This document shows positions 14,886-21,237 of a stretch of DNA of 21,237 bases, piece after piece. Position numbers and translations under genes: made by a program. Origin of the DNA: JAHIKV01 sp965195225 (GTDB lineage Bacteria > Planctomycetota > Planctomycetia > Pirellulales > Thermoguttaceae). Every line of letters begins with the position of its first letter. Position 1 is the stretch's first letter. The notes beneath the pieces were generated by a model. The model saw nothing but the letters and a program-made list of their open reading frames with translations, did not search any database and was not told the DNA's origin. The stretch covers positions 1 to 21,237 of the forward strand of contig CBDAFL010000163.1 in assembly GCA_965195225.1 (NCBI GenBank), written 5' to 3'.

Positions 14886-16034
14886 ATGATTGTTGCAGTT
14901 CCGCGTGAAAGTCACCCCGGCGAGCGGCGAGTCGCCTTGATTCCGGCTACGGCTGCCCAATTGATCAAAGCCGGGATGGAAGTTCTGGTTGAAACTGGGG
15001 CCGGGGAATCGGCGGGCTACATCGATCAGCAATATATCGACAAAGGGGCCAAGATCGTCAACACCCGCCAGGAAGTCTTCGCGGGCGAGGTGATCTTGCA
15101 AGTGCGTGCCGCCGGGGCCTGCCCCCAGACAGGCGGCAAAGACCTGGAACTTTATCGTAAGGGCCAGGTGGTGATCGCCATGTGCGACCCGCTGGGTAGC
15201 CCAAAAGGGGCCGCCGAATTGGCCTCCCGCGGAGTGTCGCTGTTCGCGCTTGAACTTTTGCCGCGCATCACCCGCGCGCAGAGCATGGACGTACTTTCGT
15301 CGATGGCCACGGTGGCGGGTTACAAGGCAGTGCTGCTGGCCGCCGAGACGCTACCCAAGATGTTCCCCATGTTGATGACCGCCGCGGGTACGCTCTCGCC
15401 GGCAAAAGTGTTTATCGTCGGGGTGGGTGTGGCCGGTTTGCAGGCCATCGCCACCGCTCGGCGGTTGGGTGCCCTGGTTTCGGCCTACGACGTCCGGCCG
15501 GCGGTCAAGGAGCAAGTGCTCAGCCTGGGCGCGAAGTTCGTCGAGATGGAGTTGGAGGCGAGCGGCGCGGAAGACAAGGGCGGATACGCCCAGGCGATGG
15601 GCGAGGAGTTTTACCGCAAGCAGCGCGAGTTCATGGCCCGCGTCGTGGCCGAGCAAGACGTGGTCATCACCACGGCGGCGGTGCCGGGCAAAAAATCGCC
15701 GATCCTGGTTACCGCCGAGATGGTCGCCGGCATGACGCCCGGCTCGGTGATCGTCGATCTTGCGGCCGAGCGAGGCGGCAATTGCGAATTGACCAAGGCG
15801 GACGAGTTGGTCGTCGAGCACGGGGTGACGATCCTCGGACCGACGAATCTGCCGTCAACCGCGCCGTATCACGCCAGCCAGATGTTCGCAAAGAACGCAT
15901 ACACCTTCCTGATGCTGATGGTCAAGGAGGGGAAATTGGAGATGGACCTGGAGGACGAGGTCATCCGCGAGACGTTGGTCGCCCGCGACGGCGAGGTAGT
16001 GAACCCCCGCGTCGGCGATTTGTTGAAATCATAA
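14886..16034 (+). CDS. pntAA: NAD(P) transhydrogenase subunit alpha, part 1 (NAD-binding)
   Basis: 382-residue cytoplasmic, NAD(H)-binding domain I of the proton-translocating transhydrogenase, which passes hydride from NADH to NADP while protons enter the cell. It opens MIVAVPRESHPGERRVALIP. GVGVAG at residues 179-184, followed by AYDVRPAVKEQ, is the NAD-binding Rossmann turn. PGSVIVDLAAERGGNCE is also typical. The length fits the split alpha-1 form found in alphaproteobacteria such as Rhodospirillum rather than the fused PntA of E. coli. The ATG at 14886 is preferred; the upstream in-frame ATG at 14787 would put the promoter inside the gene. pntAB follows after 44 bases. Confidence 0.95.
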   Translation: MIVAVPRESHPGERRVALIPATAAQLIKAGMEVLVETGAGESAGYIDQQYIDKGAKIVNTRQEVFAGEVILQVRAAGACPQTGGKDLELYRKGQVVIAMCDPLGSPKGAAELASRGVSLFALELLPRITRAQSMDVLSSMATVAGYKAVLLAAETLPKMFPMLMTAAGTLSPAKVFIVGVGVAGLQAIATARRLGALVSAYDVRPAVKEQVLSLGAKFVEMELEASGAEDKGGYAQAMGEEFYRKQREFMARVVAEQDVVITTAAVPGKKSPILVTAEMVAGMTPGSVIVDLAAERGGNCELTKADELVVEHGVTILGPTNLPSTAPYHASQMFAKNAYTFLMLMVKEGKLEMDLEDEVIRETLVARDGEVVNPRVGDLLKS

Positions 16035-16078
16035 AGCCGCGACCGTTGGTCGCGAAATTTCCAGACGAGAGCAAAATC

Positions 16079-16378
16079 ATGGAAACTTTTATCGTCAACT
16101 TCACGATTTTCGTGTTGGCTTGTTTCGTCGGCTACGAGATCATCACCAAAATCCCGCCCCTGTTGCACACTCCGTTGATGTCCGGCTCGAACGCCATCTC
16201 GGGCATCACGCTGGTCGGTTCTCTGGTGGCCGCCGGCAGCGGATTCGTCGCTTTGATTTCGACTGACGGCTTCGTTTCGGTGCTGGGTTTTCTGGCGGTG
16301 CTGTTCGCCACGATCAACGTCGTGGGCGGGTTTTTGGTTACCGATCGCATGTTGAGCATGTTCAAAAAGAAGGACTGA
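16079..16378 (+). CDS. pntAB: NAD(P) transhydrogenase subunit alpha, part 2 (membrane)
   Basis: 99-residue membrane subunit with three predicted helices: FIVNFTIFVLACFVGYEII, the GITLVGSLVAAGSGFVALIS segment and FLAVLFATINVVGGFLV. It corresponds to the C-terminal membrane part of fused PntA and helps form the proton channel with PntB. PPLLHTPLMSGSNAISG is the conserved stretch between the first two helices. The ATG at 16079 has GACGAGAG upstream. pntB begins 3 bases after its stop, so the two are surely cotranslated. Confidence 0.94.
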   Translation: METFIVNFTIFVLACFVGYEIITKIPPLLHTPLMSGSNAISGITLVGSLVAAGSGFVALISTDGFVSVLGFLAVLFATINVVGGFLVTDRMLSMFKKKD

Positions 16379-16381
16379 TTC

Positions 16382-17821
16382 GTGGACTACTTGATCAATA
16401 TCAATCCCGCCTACCTCAATTTGGCCTACGTTTTGGCGGCCGTGCTGTTCATTATCGGCTTGAAGGGTCTATGTCGCCCACGCACCGCCGTGCGAGGAAA
16501 CATCCTCAACGCGACGGGCATGTTGATTGCCGTGCTGGCCACTGTGCCGTTGATGCTCAGGGAAGGCGAAGGCACGCCCATTATGAGTTCGGTCGGCCTG
16601 GTCGTGGCCGCCGTGCTGATCGGCTCGGTGATCGGAATGTTTTTAGCGCTGAAAATCCGCATGACCTCCATGCCGCAGATGGTGGCGCTGCTGAACGGTT
16701 TTGGCGGCGGGGCATCGGTCCTGGTCGCCGGCGCCGAACAACTCCTAAAAAAGGGTGAACTCGCCGAAGGACACTCCATCGAGCTTAACGTGTCCATCGC
16801 CATACTCGTCTCGGGACTGATCGGAGCGGTCACCTTCTGGGGCAGTCTGGTCGCCTTCGCCAAGCTGGAAGAATACAAATCGTTCAAGAAACCCTTCTTT
16901 TACCCCGGTCTGAAGACGATCAACGCCCTGCTGGGACTGATCGCTATCGTGTTGTTCGTCTATGGAGTCATGCATCCGGAAAGCACCGCCATCTACTGGG
17001 CGCTGGTTCTGCTGGCCTCGGTGCTGGGTCTGACGCTGGTCAATCCGATCGGCGGGGCGGACATGCCCGTCGTAATCGCCTTGCTCAACTCCTACTCCGG
17101 TTTGGCGGCCGCATCGACCGGTTTCGTGCTCGGCAACTCGGTGTTGATCATTGCCGGAGCGTTGGTCGGGGCCTCGGGCATCATCCTCACGCAGATTATG
17201 TGCAAGGCCATGAACCGCTCGATGACCAACGTGCTGTTTGGCACGATGGGCCCCAGCGCAGGCGCGCCATCGGCCGACGACGTCTACGGCGGCAAGGTAA
17301 AATCGACCACCGCCGACGAGGTCGCCATGATGATGGACGGTGCGCGGCGGGTGGTGATTGTGCCGGGCTACGGCATGGCCGTCGCCCAAGCCCAGCACGC
17401 GGTAAGCGAGTTGGCCGAATACCTCGAATCGAAGGGCGTGGAGGTCGATTTCGCCGTCCATCCGGTGGCCGGACGCATGCCCGGCCACATGAACGTGCTG
17501 CTGGCCGAGGCGGACGTCCCCTACGACAAGCTCAGGGAGATGGACGAAGTCAACCCGACCTTCTCTCAGACCGACGTGGCGATCGTGATCGGGGCCAACG
17601 ACGTGGTGAACCCGGTCGCGCGGACCGATCCGAACAGTCCGATCGCGGGCATGCCGATCCTCGACGTGGACAAGGCCCGAACGGTGGTCATCATCAAGCG
17701 GAGCCTCAGCCCCGGTTTCGCCGGCATCCCCAACCCGCTGTTTGCCGCCGACAACACGTTGATGTACTTTGCCGACGGCAAGAAGGCGATCCTCGATCTG
17801 TTGACGGCCCTGAAGGAATAG
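16382..17821 (+). CDS. pntB: NAD(P) transhydrogenase subunit beta
   Basis: 479-residue subunit with an N-terminal membrane region of about eight or nine helices (to ~residue 270) and a C-terminal cytoplasmic NADP(H)-binding domain. GYGMAVAQAQ at 329-338 is the NADP-binding turn, GANDVVNP at 404-411 and RSLSPGFAGIPNPLF further on are conserved in domain III. LLNSYSGLAAASTGFVL is the family membrane motif. The start is GTG at 16382, 3 bases after the pntAB stop and beginning MDYLININPAYLNLAY. Full length, with no sign of damage. It completes a three-gene transhydrogenase operon that would supply NADPH using the proton gradient. Confidence 0.96.
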   Translation: MDYLININPAYLNLAYVLAAVLFIIGLKGLCRPRTAVRGNILNATGMLIAVLATVPLMLREGEGTPIMSSVGLVVAAVLIGSVIGMFLALKIRMTSMPQMVALLNGFGGGASVLVAGAEQLLKKGELAEGHSIELNVSIAILVSGLIGAVTFWGSLVAFAKLEEYKSFKKPFFYPGLKTINALLGLIAIVLFVYGVMHPESTAIYWALVLLASVLGLTLVNPIGGADMPVVIALLNSYSGLAAASTGFVLGNSVLIIAGALVGASGIILTQIMCKAMNRSMTNVLFGTMGPSAGAPSADDVYGGKVKSTTADEVAMMMDGARRVVIVPGYGMAVAQAQHAVSELAEYLESKGVEVDFAVHPVAGRMPGHMNVLLAEADVPYDKLREMDEVNPTFSQTDVAIVIGANDVVNPVARTDPNSPIAGMPILDVDKARTVVIIKRSLSPGFAGIPNPLFAADNTLMYFADGKKAILDLLTALKE

Positions 17822-17839
17822 GCGCCGCGCGTCGGCCGA

Positions 17840-17876
17840 TTTCCTGGTTCCCATGCTCCGCGTGGGAACGAGGAAA
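17840..17876. repeat. REP-like palindrome after pntB
   Basis: TTTCCTGGTTCCCA and TGGGAACGAGGAAA are near-complementary arms around a GCTCCGCG loop. It belongs to the GTTCCCAYGC family seen at 4981 and 10121-10203. It starts about 19 bases after the pntB stop and might act as an mRNA 3' hairpin. Confidence 0.75.
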
Positions 17877-17894
17877 TTCTCGCGTTTTTCTCGA

Positions 17895-17967
17895 TTGTGT
17901 AGCGGGCGGGCTTGCCCGCCGTGCATAGCTGTAAGATACACGGCGGGCAAGCCCGCCCGCTACACAA
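17895..17967. repeat. Perfect inverted repeat, GCGGGCGGGC family
   Basis: Arms of 29 bases (17895-17923 and 17939-17967), beginning TTGTGTAGCGGGCGGGCTTG, are fully complementary around a 15-base loop. It lies between the pntB end and the convergent lipoprotein gene and could stop transcription from both sides. Confidence 0.88.
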
Positions 17968-18007
17968 CGAGGGAAAACGTATTGGCCGCAATTCACCCAG
18001 ACGCGGC

Positions 18008-18622
18008 TCAGAAGCTCAACTGGAAAACGACGCCTTCCTGGATACCCTGGGTGTCGAGGGCGATTTCCTGACCGAGGGTCGTCTCCGTGTTGTACTTGGC
18101 GGGGATGTTCGAGCCGGGTTTGGTGATTTCCACGCGGTAAAGGCCGGGGGCGATACCCGGCGGAGTAAGCCCGGGTACGCTGATCATCGCCGTGCCGTTT
18201 TTGTTGGTCTTGCCCGTGGCGACTTGAATGTTCTCGCCCAAAAACGTCTCGGGTACGAACTTCACTTCCGCCCCTTGCAACGGCCGGCCGTTATGGGTCA
18301 CGCGGCAACTGAACGACATCCGGCCGAGTTTCGAGTCCTGCCAAGCCTGGATCCGCGCGGTGATCATGTCGGCCGTGACCGCGCCCGAACCGGTGGAATC
18401 GATCTGGGCCAAGGCGGACTTCACGCCCGGACACTTGTCCAACTCTTCGCCGCTGAGCTTGCCGTCCTTGTCCGCGTCGAACATTTCGATGGCCTTGGCT
18501 CCCGCCGCCGAGGCACTAATCTTCGGCGGGTGAATGCGAGACGGCCTATTCGGGCAACCCGCGCATACCACGAACAAAGCCACAAACGCCAAAACCCAAC
18601 CGGTCGTCATTCGATAGGACAT
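18008..18622 (-). CDS. Predicted lipoprotein with EF-hand and transthyretin-like domain
   Basis: 204-residue protein of unknown function. A signal peptide (TTGWVLAFVALFVVCAGC) ends in a lipobox, so Cys in CAGCPNRPS should be lipidated. FDADKDGKLSGEEL is a canonical calcium-binding EF-hand loop; IDSTGSGAVTADM is a second, poor one. The rest (SFSCRVTHNGRPLQGAEVKF to the end) looks like a beta-sandwich of the transthyretin or carboxypeptidase-regulatory type often found in exported planctomycete proteins. The ATG at 18622 follows AGGAGAAAGG; the open frame upstream has no support. It lies 62 bases downstream of the DUF434 gene and may be cotranscribed. Confidence 0.75.
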   Translation of the reverse strand: MSYRMTTGWVLAFVALFVVCAGCPNRPSRIHPPKISASAAGAKAIEMFDADKDGKLSGEELDKCPGVKSALAQIDSTGSGAVTADMITARIQAWQDSKLGRMSFSCRVTHNGRPLQGAEVKFVPETFLGENIQVATGKTNKNGTAMISVPGLTPPGIAPGLYRVEITKPGSNIPAKYNTETTLGQEIALDTQGIQEGVVFQLSF

Positions 18623-18684
18623 GATCGATACGCCTTTCTCCTTGAAGCAGGAAAACCAGAAAAAGAACACTATTTGGCAGGGTA

Positions 18685-19509
18685 TCAGAGCGGTTCGCCA
18701 CCGTCAAGGGACGCCGCCAACTCCAGAACGTTCGCCGAGCGGACGTGACGACCGATAGTCTCCCGCGCCAGGTTGAACCAGCACGGACAGCGATCGAGGA
18801 TCGCGCTGTCGGCCGTTGCCGCCACAATACCCTGCTGGGGTGGCAGTTCAACTGCCAACCCAACATTATCAACGTCTTGTTTACCAATGACTTCCGTTGT
18901 TTCCCATGCTTCGGGATCGGACAATATGGCGTCGGGGTCCGGCACCAGTTCAACCCGCCACGGCCAATCTCGCGCGACGGCCAACTCCTCGACGATCCCT
19001 TTCAGCCGGCCGCTGTTCGATACCGGGCGGTCAAACAGCCAGCGGCACTCGCGGAGATCGCAGGCCGCAAGGGTCCGGCCCAACAGTTCGAGCGCGGGCA
19101 AGGTCTCGGTCACCTTGCGATAGCTGCCATGCATGCTGGCCATGTCGCGGTAGGCGCCGTCGCGGGCGACCAGGATCACCCCGCCGGCCAACGCCGCCTC
19201 GACGGTGGTCAACGCATTGTAGCCGTCGATCCACAGCGCCGCGCCAGACAACCGTTCGCGGCCGACTTCGCGGGCGCGACGACTCGCCGACTGCGTCTCG
19301 GTACAGCAACAACGGCTGACGGCCGTCCGCTGTCGGGCCAACAGACCGTGACGATCGCCCACCAGTTTCAACGCCGAATCGTGGGCGTAGCCGCGGTCCA
19401 GCAGCCAACAGAAATCGCCCGTCGCCGCGCGCAACAATGGCACTGTCCCGGCATTGAACAGCCGGGCGTCCTCCGGGTGCGGACCGCGATGGGTTCGTCG
19501 GTCGGGCAT
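18685..19509 (-). CDS. DUF434 family protein with in-frame palindromic insert
   Basis: 274-residue protein whose body matches DUF434: RGPHPEDARLF, RGYAHDSALKLVGDRHGL, IDGYNALTTVEAALAGG, RDGAYRDMASMHGSYRKV, DRPVSNSGRLKG and RCPCWFNLARETI. The IDGYNALTTVEAAL and DRPVSNSG segments hint at a metal-dependent nuclease-like fold, but no function is established. Residues ~198-227 (WETTEVIGKQDVDNVGLAVE then LPPQQ) interrupt the usual short link between VELVPDPDAIL and IVAATADSAILDRC. The DNA there (18836-18865) is a palindrome of a family found between genes elsewhere in the window. The ATG at 19509 is the likely start; an in-frame ATG at 19542 gives a proline and serine rich extension and neither has a clear ribosome binding site. 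Confidence 0.8.
   Translation of the reverse strand: MPDRRTHRGPHPEDARLFNAGTVPLLRAATGDFCWLLDRGYAHDSALKLVGDRHGLLARQRTAVSRCCCTETQSASRRAREVGRERLSGAALWIDGYNALTTVEAALAGGVILVARDGAYRDMASMHGSYRKVTETLPALELLGRTLAACDLRECRWLFDRPVSNSGRLKGIVEELAVARDWPWRVELVPDPDAILSDPEAWETTEVIGKQDVDNVGLAVELPPQQGIVAATADSAILDRCPCWFNLARETIGRHVRSANVLELAASLDGGEPL
18836..18865. repeat. GTGGCAGT palindromic element inside the DUF434 gene
   Basis: TGGGGTGGCAGTT (18836-18848) and AACTGCCAACCCA (18850-18862) pair with one mismatch around a single base, followed by ACA. It matches an arm of the nested element at 12908-12984 (TGGGGTGGCAGTTGTACTGCC). It is translated in frame as part of NVGLAVELPPQ. Confidence 0.8.
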
Positions 19510-19557
19510 GTTGATGATCGGAGAAGGGGAGAGGGGAAACAAGGAGACAGGGAGATG

Positions 19558-19728
19558 TTAGGAAGGTGAAATGATCCAAGAATCAGGGGTGTTGATCATG
19601 GCGACAAGCATCCGCAGGATTTCCTCGTATGTTTGGTATATGGATGTGCCGCTGTCACGGTTCAGATAGGAGCATTTTACAGCGAACTCGAGCCAGACTT
19701 GCGTTTCGGCGTCGAACTTTTGGCGGTG
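19558..19728 (-). pseudogene. C-terminal remnant of a four-helix-bundle protein (S23/TIGR02436 family)
   Basis: On the minus strand an open frame ends at TAA 19560-19558 and reads DAETQVWLEFAVKCSYLNRD, then YEEILRMLVAMINTPDSWII. This is the C-terminal half of the small four-helix-bundle proteins related to the 23S intervening-sequence protein, which are normally about 120 residues. The N-terminal half, with the NLAEG/RR motifs, is missing: upstream the frame runs into the end of a membrane-protein gene whose stop is at 19743. About 55 codons remain, with no start or ribosome binding site. It is probably a deletion scar. Confidence 0.65.
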
Positions 19729-19742
19729 AACGAGGTCTGCGA

Positions 19743-20063
19743 CTACATCACCGAAAACAAAAATAAGCCAATTACCACGGCTGTGGGCGTAATAGTACCG
19801 AGCAAGTAGAAACCAACTCGCACGGTACGCCCCTTAACGAACCGAAAGGTCAGGACGACTACCACGGCGATCCACGGAAGCCAACTGAAGAGGTAGCACA
19901 GTCCGATTAGCCAGAATGGCCACTGCCCGAGGCCACCATACAAAATGGTGCCCATCCAGTGGAGAATGACCAGAATGACCATCGAGCATATCGCGAAGAC
20001 GAGACCTGCGAGAAAGAACAGGCCGCGTTGTTTCCACGGGGACTCTGCAGATGGTTTCGTCAT
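19743..20063 (-). CDS. Small hypothetical membrane protein
   Basis: 106 residues with three likely membrane segments: LFFLAGLVFAICSMVILVIL, WPFWLIGLCYLFSWLPWIAV and VGFYLLGTITPTAVVIGLFL. The first 13 residues and the loop RFVKGRTVRVG are polar and basic, suggesting a cytoplasmic N-terminus. I do not recognise a family. It starts 48 bases after the PEBP gene on the same strand and could be cotranscribed; the ribosome binding site is weak. It is a plausible gene because of its hydrophobic pattern and the antisense frames being poor. Confidence 0.6.
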   Translation of the reverse strand: MTKPSAESPWKQRGLFFLAGLVFAICSMVILVILHWMGTILYGGLGQWPFWLIGLCYLFSWLPWIAVVVVLTFRFVKGRTVRVGFYLLGTITPTAVVIGLFLFSVM

Positions 20064-20111
20064 CTTATGCCCAAAGAGCGTTCTGCTCCCTAAACCTCGA
20101 CCTCTGATCTC

Positions 20112-20756
20112 TCACCGCTCGTAAGTTCCCATCAACGCGCCATCGGCCAACACGTGCTGGCGGATCTTCTCCAAGATGGCTTTCTTGTCCAATCCCAGCT
20201 CGACATCCAGCGGTGCGTCCAGTGCGTAGAGCTTGAAGTAGTAGTGGTGTACTCCGTGGCCGGGCGGGGGCATCGGACCGCCGTAGCCAATGTTCTCCCC
20301 CTCGGGCCAGGAGTTCTTACCCTGCAAGGCGCCGGCCGGGGCTTTCAGACGCGACTTCCGCGGCACGCCTTCCGGCAAACCCGTCGCATCGGCCGGAATC
20401 TTGTAGATCACCCAATGGACCCAAGGCTCGTCCCTGGGGGCGTCCGGGTCGTCGCAGATCAGCACGAGTTCCTTGGTTCCCTCCGGCAATCCGGACCAAC
20501 TCAGCGGCGGAGAAACATTGGCCCCTTCGCCCGTGTACTTTTTCGGAATCGCGTGCCCCTGCGTAAACGCCGAACTGGTAATCGTAAGCGTCATTTCCTG
20601 TTCTCCTTCCAAGTGGTCCGTCCGCTCGACGGTCGATGTGTCGGCGCCAATTGGCCCCCTGGAGTCTGGGCTACAGCCCGAAAAACCGAGGAACACAGCC
20701 GACCAAAGCGTTAGCCCGACATGGGACAAGACGGCGAAAGACAAGTTAATTCGCAT
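20112..20756 (-). CDS. YbhB/YbcL family (PEBP-like) predicted lipoprotein
   Basis: 214-residue phosphatidylethanolamine-binding-like protein. CDDPDAPRDEPWVHWVIYKIP and GYGGPMPPPGHGVHHYYFKL are the two motifs that build the ligand pocket. A signal peptide ends with LGFSGC, a good lipobox, so the mature protein should be membrane-anchored outside the cytoplasm, followed by a linker of about 30 residues and then MTLTITSSAFTQGHAIPKKY, where bare family members start. Roles of bacterial members are not firmly known. The ATG at 20756 has GGAGG 7 bases upstream, a strong site; an in-frame ATG at 20816 is rejected. It follows rtcB by 62 bases, with a possible promoter of its own. Confidence 0.88.
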   Translation of the reverse strand: MRINLSFAVLSHVGLTLWSAVFLGFSGCSPDSRGPIGADTSTVERTDHLEGEQEMTLTITSSAFTQGHAIPKKYTGEGANVSPPLSWSGLPEGTKELVLICDDPDAPRDEPWVHWVIYKIPADATGLPEGVPRKSRLKAPAGALQGKNSWPEGENIGYGGPMPPPGHGVHHYYFKLYALDAPLDVELGLDKKAILEKIRQHVLADGALMGTYER

Positions 20757-20776
20757 GGTTTTACCTCCATAGTTTA

Positions 20777-20807
20777 ATTCTATACCGCTGTTTATGACAT
20801 TGTGCAA
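20777..20807 (-). promoter_or_regulatory. Candidate promoter for the PEBP lipoprotein gene
   Basis: On the minus strand TTGCAC (20807-20802) is followed after 17 bases by TATAGA (20784-20779), or after 19 by TAGAAT (20782-20777). It would start transcription very close to the GGAGG site. The match is moderate. Confidence 0.35.
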
Positions 20808-20818
20808 TCCCATCATGC

Positions 20819-21237
20819 TTATCCCTTCACCACGCCCAGCGGTTTCAGCCGGGCGACCTTGCCGGCCAATCCGGCGCGGTGGACCACGTCAACCACCACG
20901 CTCACGTCCTTGTAAGCCTCGGGCTGCTCCTCGGCCAGCCCCTTCCAGTTCCGGCACTTGGCGATAATGCCTTTTTCGGCCAACTCGCGGTCGATCCGTC
21001 GTCCCTGGGCGTACTTGATGGCGGCCGTGCGGCTCATCACCCGGCCCGCGCCGTGACAGGTGGTGCCGAAGGTCTTTTCCATGCTGCCGGGCAGCCCGAC
21101 CAGGACCCAGCTCTCCCGGCCCATGTCGCCGGGGATTATCACCGGCTGGCCGATTTGGCGATAGCGTTGGGGTACGTCCGGGTGTCCGGCCGGGAACGCG
21201 CGGGTGGCGCCCTTGCGATGAACGCACAGCATCAGCC
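20819..21237 (-). CDS. rtcB: RNA-splicing ligase RtcB, C-terminal part (5' end outside window)
   Basis: The last ~139 residues of RtcB, the GTP- and manganese-dependent 3'-phosphate RNA ligase. VHRKGATRAFPAGH, the GDMGRESWVLVG segment and GTTCHGAGRVMSR are family hallmarks; the His in HGAGR is the one that forms the guanylate intermediate. KDVSVVVDVVHRAGLAGKVARLKPLGVVKG is the normal C-terminus. The frame stays open to the window edge, so the apparent ATG at 21232 is internal. The PEBP gene follows 62 bases downstream. No RtcA or RtcR gene is in view. Confidence 0.95.
   Translation of the reverse strand, partial: LMLCVHRKGATRAFPAGHPDVPQRYRQIGQPVIIPGDMGRESWVLVGLPGSMEKTFGTTCHGAGRVMSRTAAIKYAQGRRIDRELAEKGIIAKCRNWKGLAEEQPEAYKDVSVVVDVVHRAGLAGKVARLKPLGVVKG

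Noticed and set aside
16745..17950. Open frame of 401 codons on the minus strand across pntB
   Set aside because: It is antisense to a clearly conserved transhydrogenase gene, and its His/Arg/Asp-rich composition is that of a shadow frame.

Overview
The window reads as a stretch of a moderately GC-rich bacterial chromosome, most likely from the phylum Planctomycetota. That is inferred from the many intergenic palindromes around a TTCCCACGC/GCGTGGGAA core, the RNase G and DUF434 versions present, and the PTS gene arrangement. No rRNA, tRNA or CRISPR array was seen. The window opens in the tail of an IS110-like transposase and closes inside rtcB.

Layout. 1-106 (+) is the last part of an IS110-family transposase. 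194-6753 (-) is a likely peptide-scavenging cluster: an exported M2/M3-like zinc peptidase followed by two proton-coupled oligopeptide (POT) transporters. The two transporters share a start region and carry large unusual loops. They are separated by the 3' end (domains V and VI) of a group II intron lying antisense to the cluster with no reverse transcriptase visible. 7251-10108 (+) is hpf-ptsN-ptsH-ptsI, a compact regulatory phosphotransferase chain without sugar permeases. 10349-12694 (+) is a free-standing DUF2344 protein followed by RNase G/E. 13089-13403 (+) is rplU (L21), without rpmA beside it. 13578-14508 (-) is rplM-rpsI (L13-S9). 14886-17821 (+) is the three-gene proton-translocating transhydrogenase pntAA-pntAB-pntB. 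18008-19509 (-) holds an EF-hand lipoprotein and a DUF434 protein. 19558-21237 (-) holds the wreck of a four-helix-bundle gene, a small membrane protein, a PEBP-family lipoprotein and the C-terminal part of RtcB.

How the genes fit together. The left cluster would cut peptides outside the cytoplasm and import the short products. PtsI, PtsH and PtsN would pass phosphate from PEP to a regulatory EIIA, next to a ribosome-hibernation factor. The Pnt complex would couple proton entry to NADPH formation. RNase G, L21, L13 and S9 are core RNA and ribosome genes. Convincing sigma70-like promoters precede hpf, rplM and pntAA.

Most distinctive observations. (1) A decayed second copy of the last ~25 codons of rplM lies between rplM and rpsI and supplies the rpsI Shine-Dalgarno. 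(2) A palindromic element that also occurs between genes sits in frame inside the DUF434 gene. (3) One POT transporter has a ~240-residue alanine-rich insert between membrane segments. (4) A fossil group II intron end is buried in the transporter operon. I did not find strong evidence for a wholly new multi-gene system; the novelty lies in these scars, inserts and repeats.
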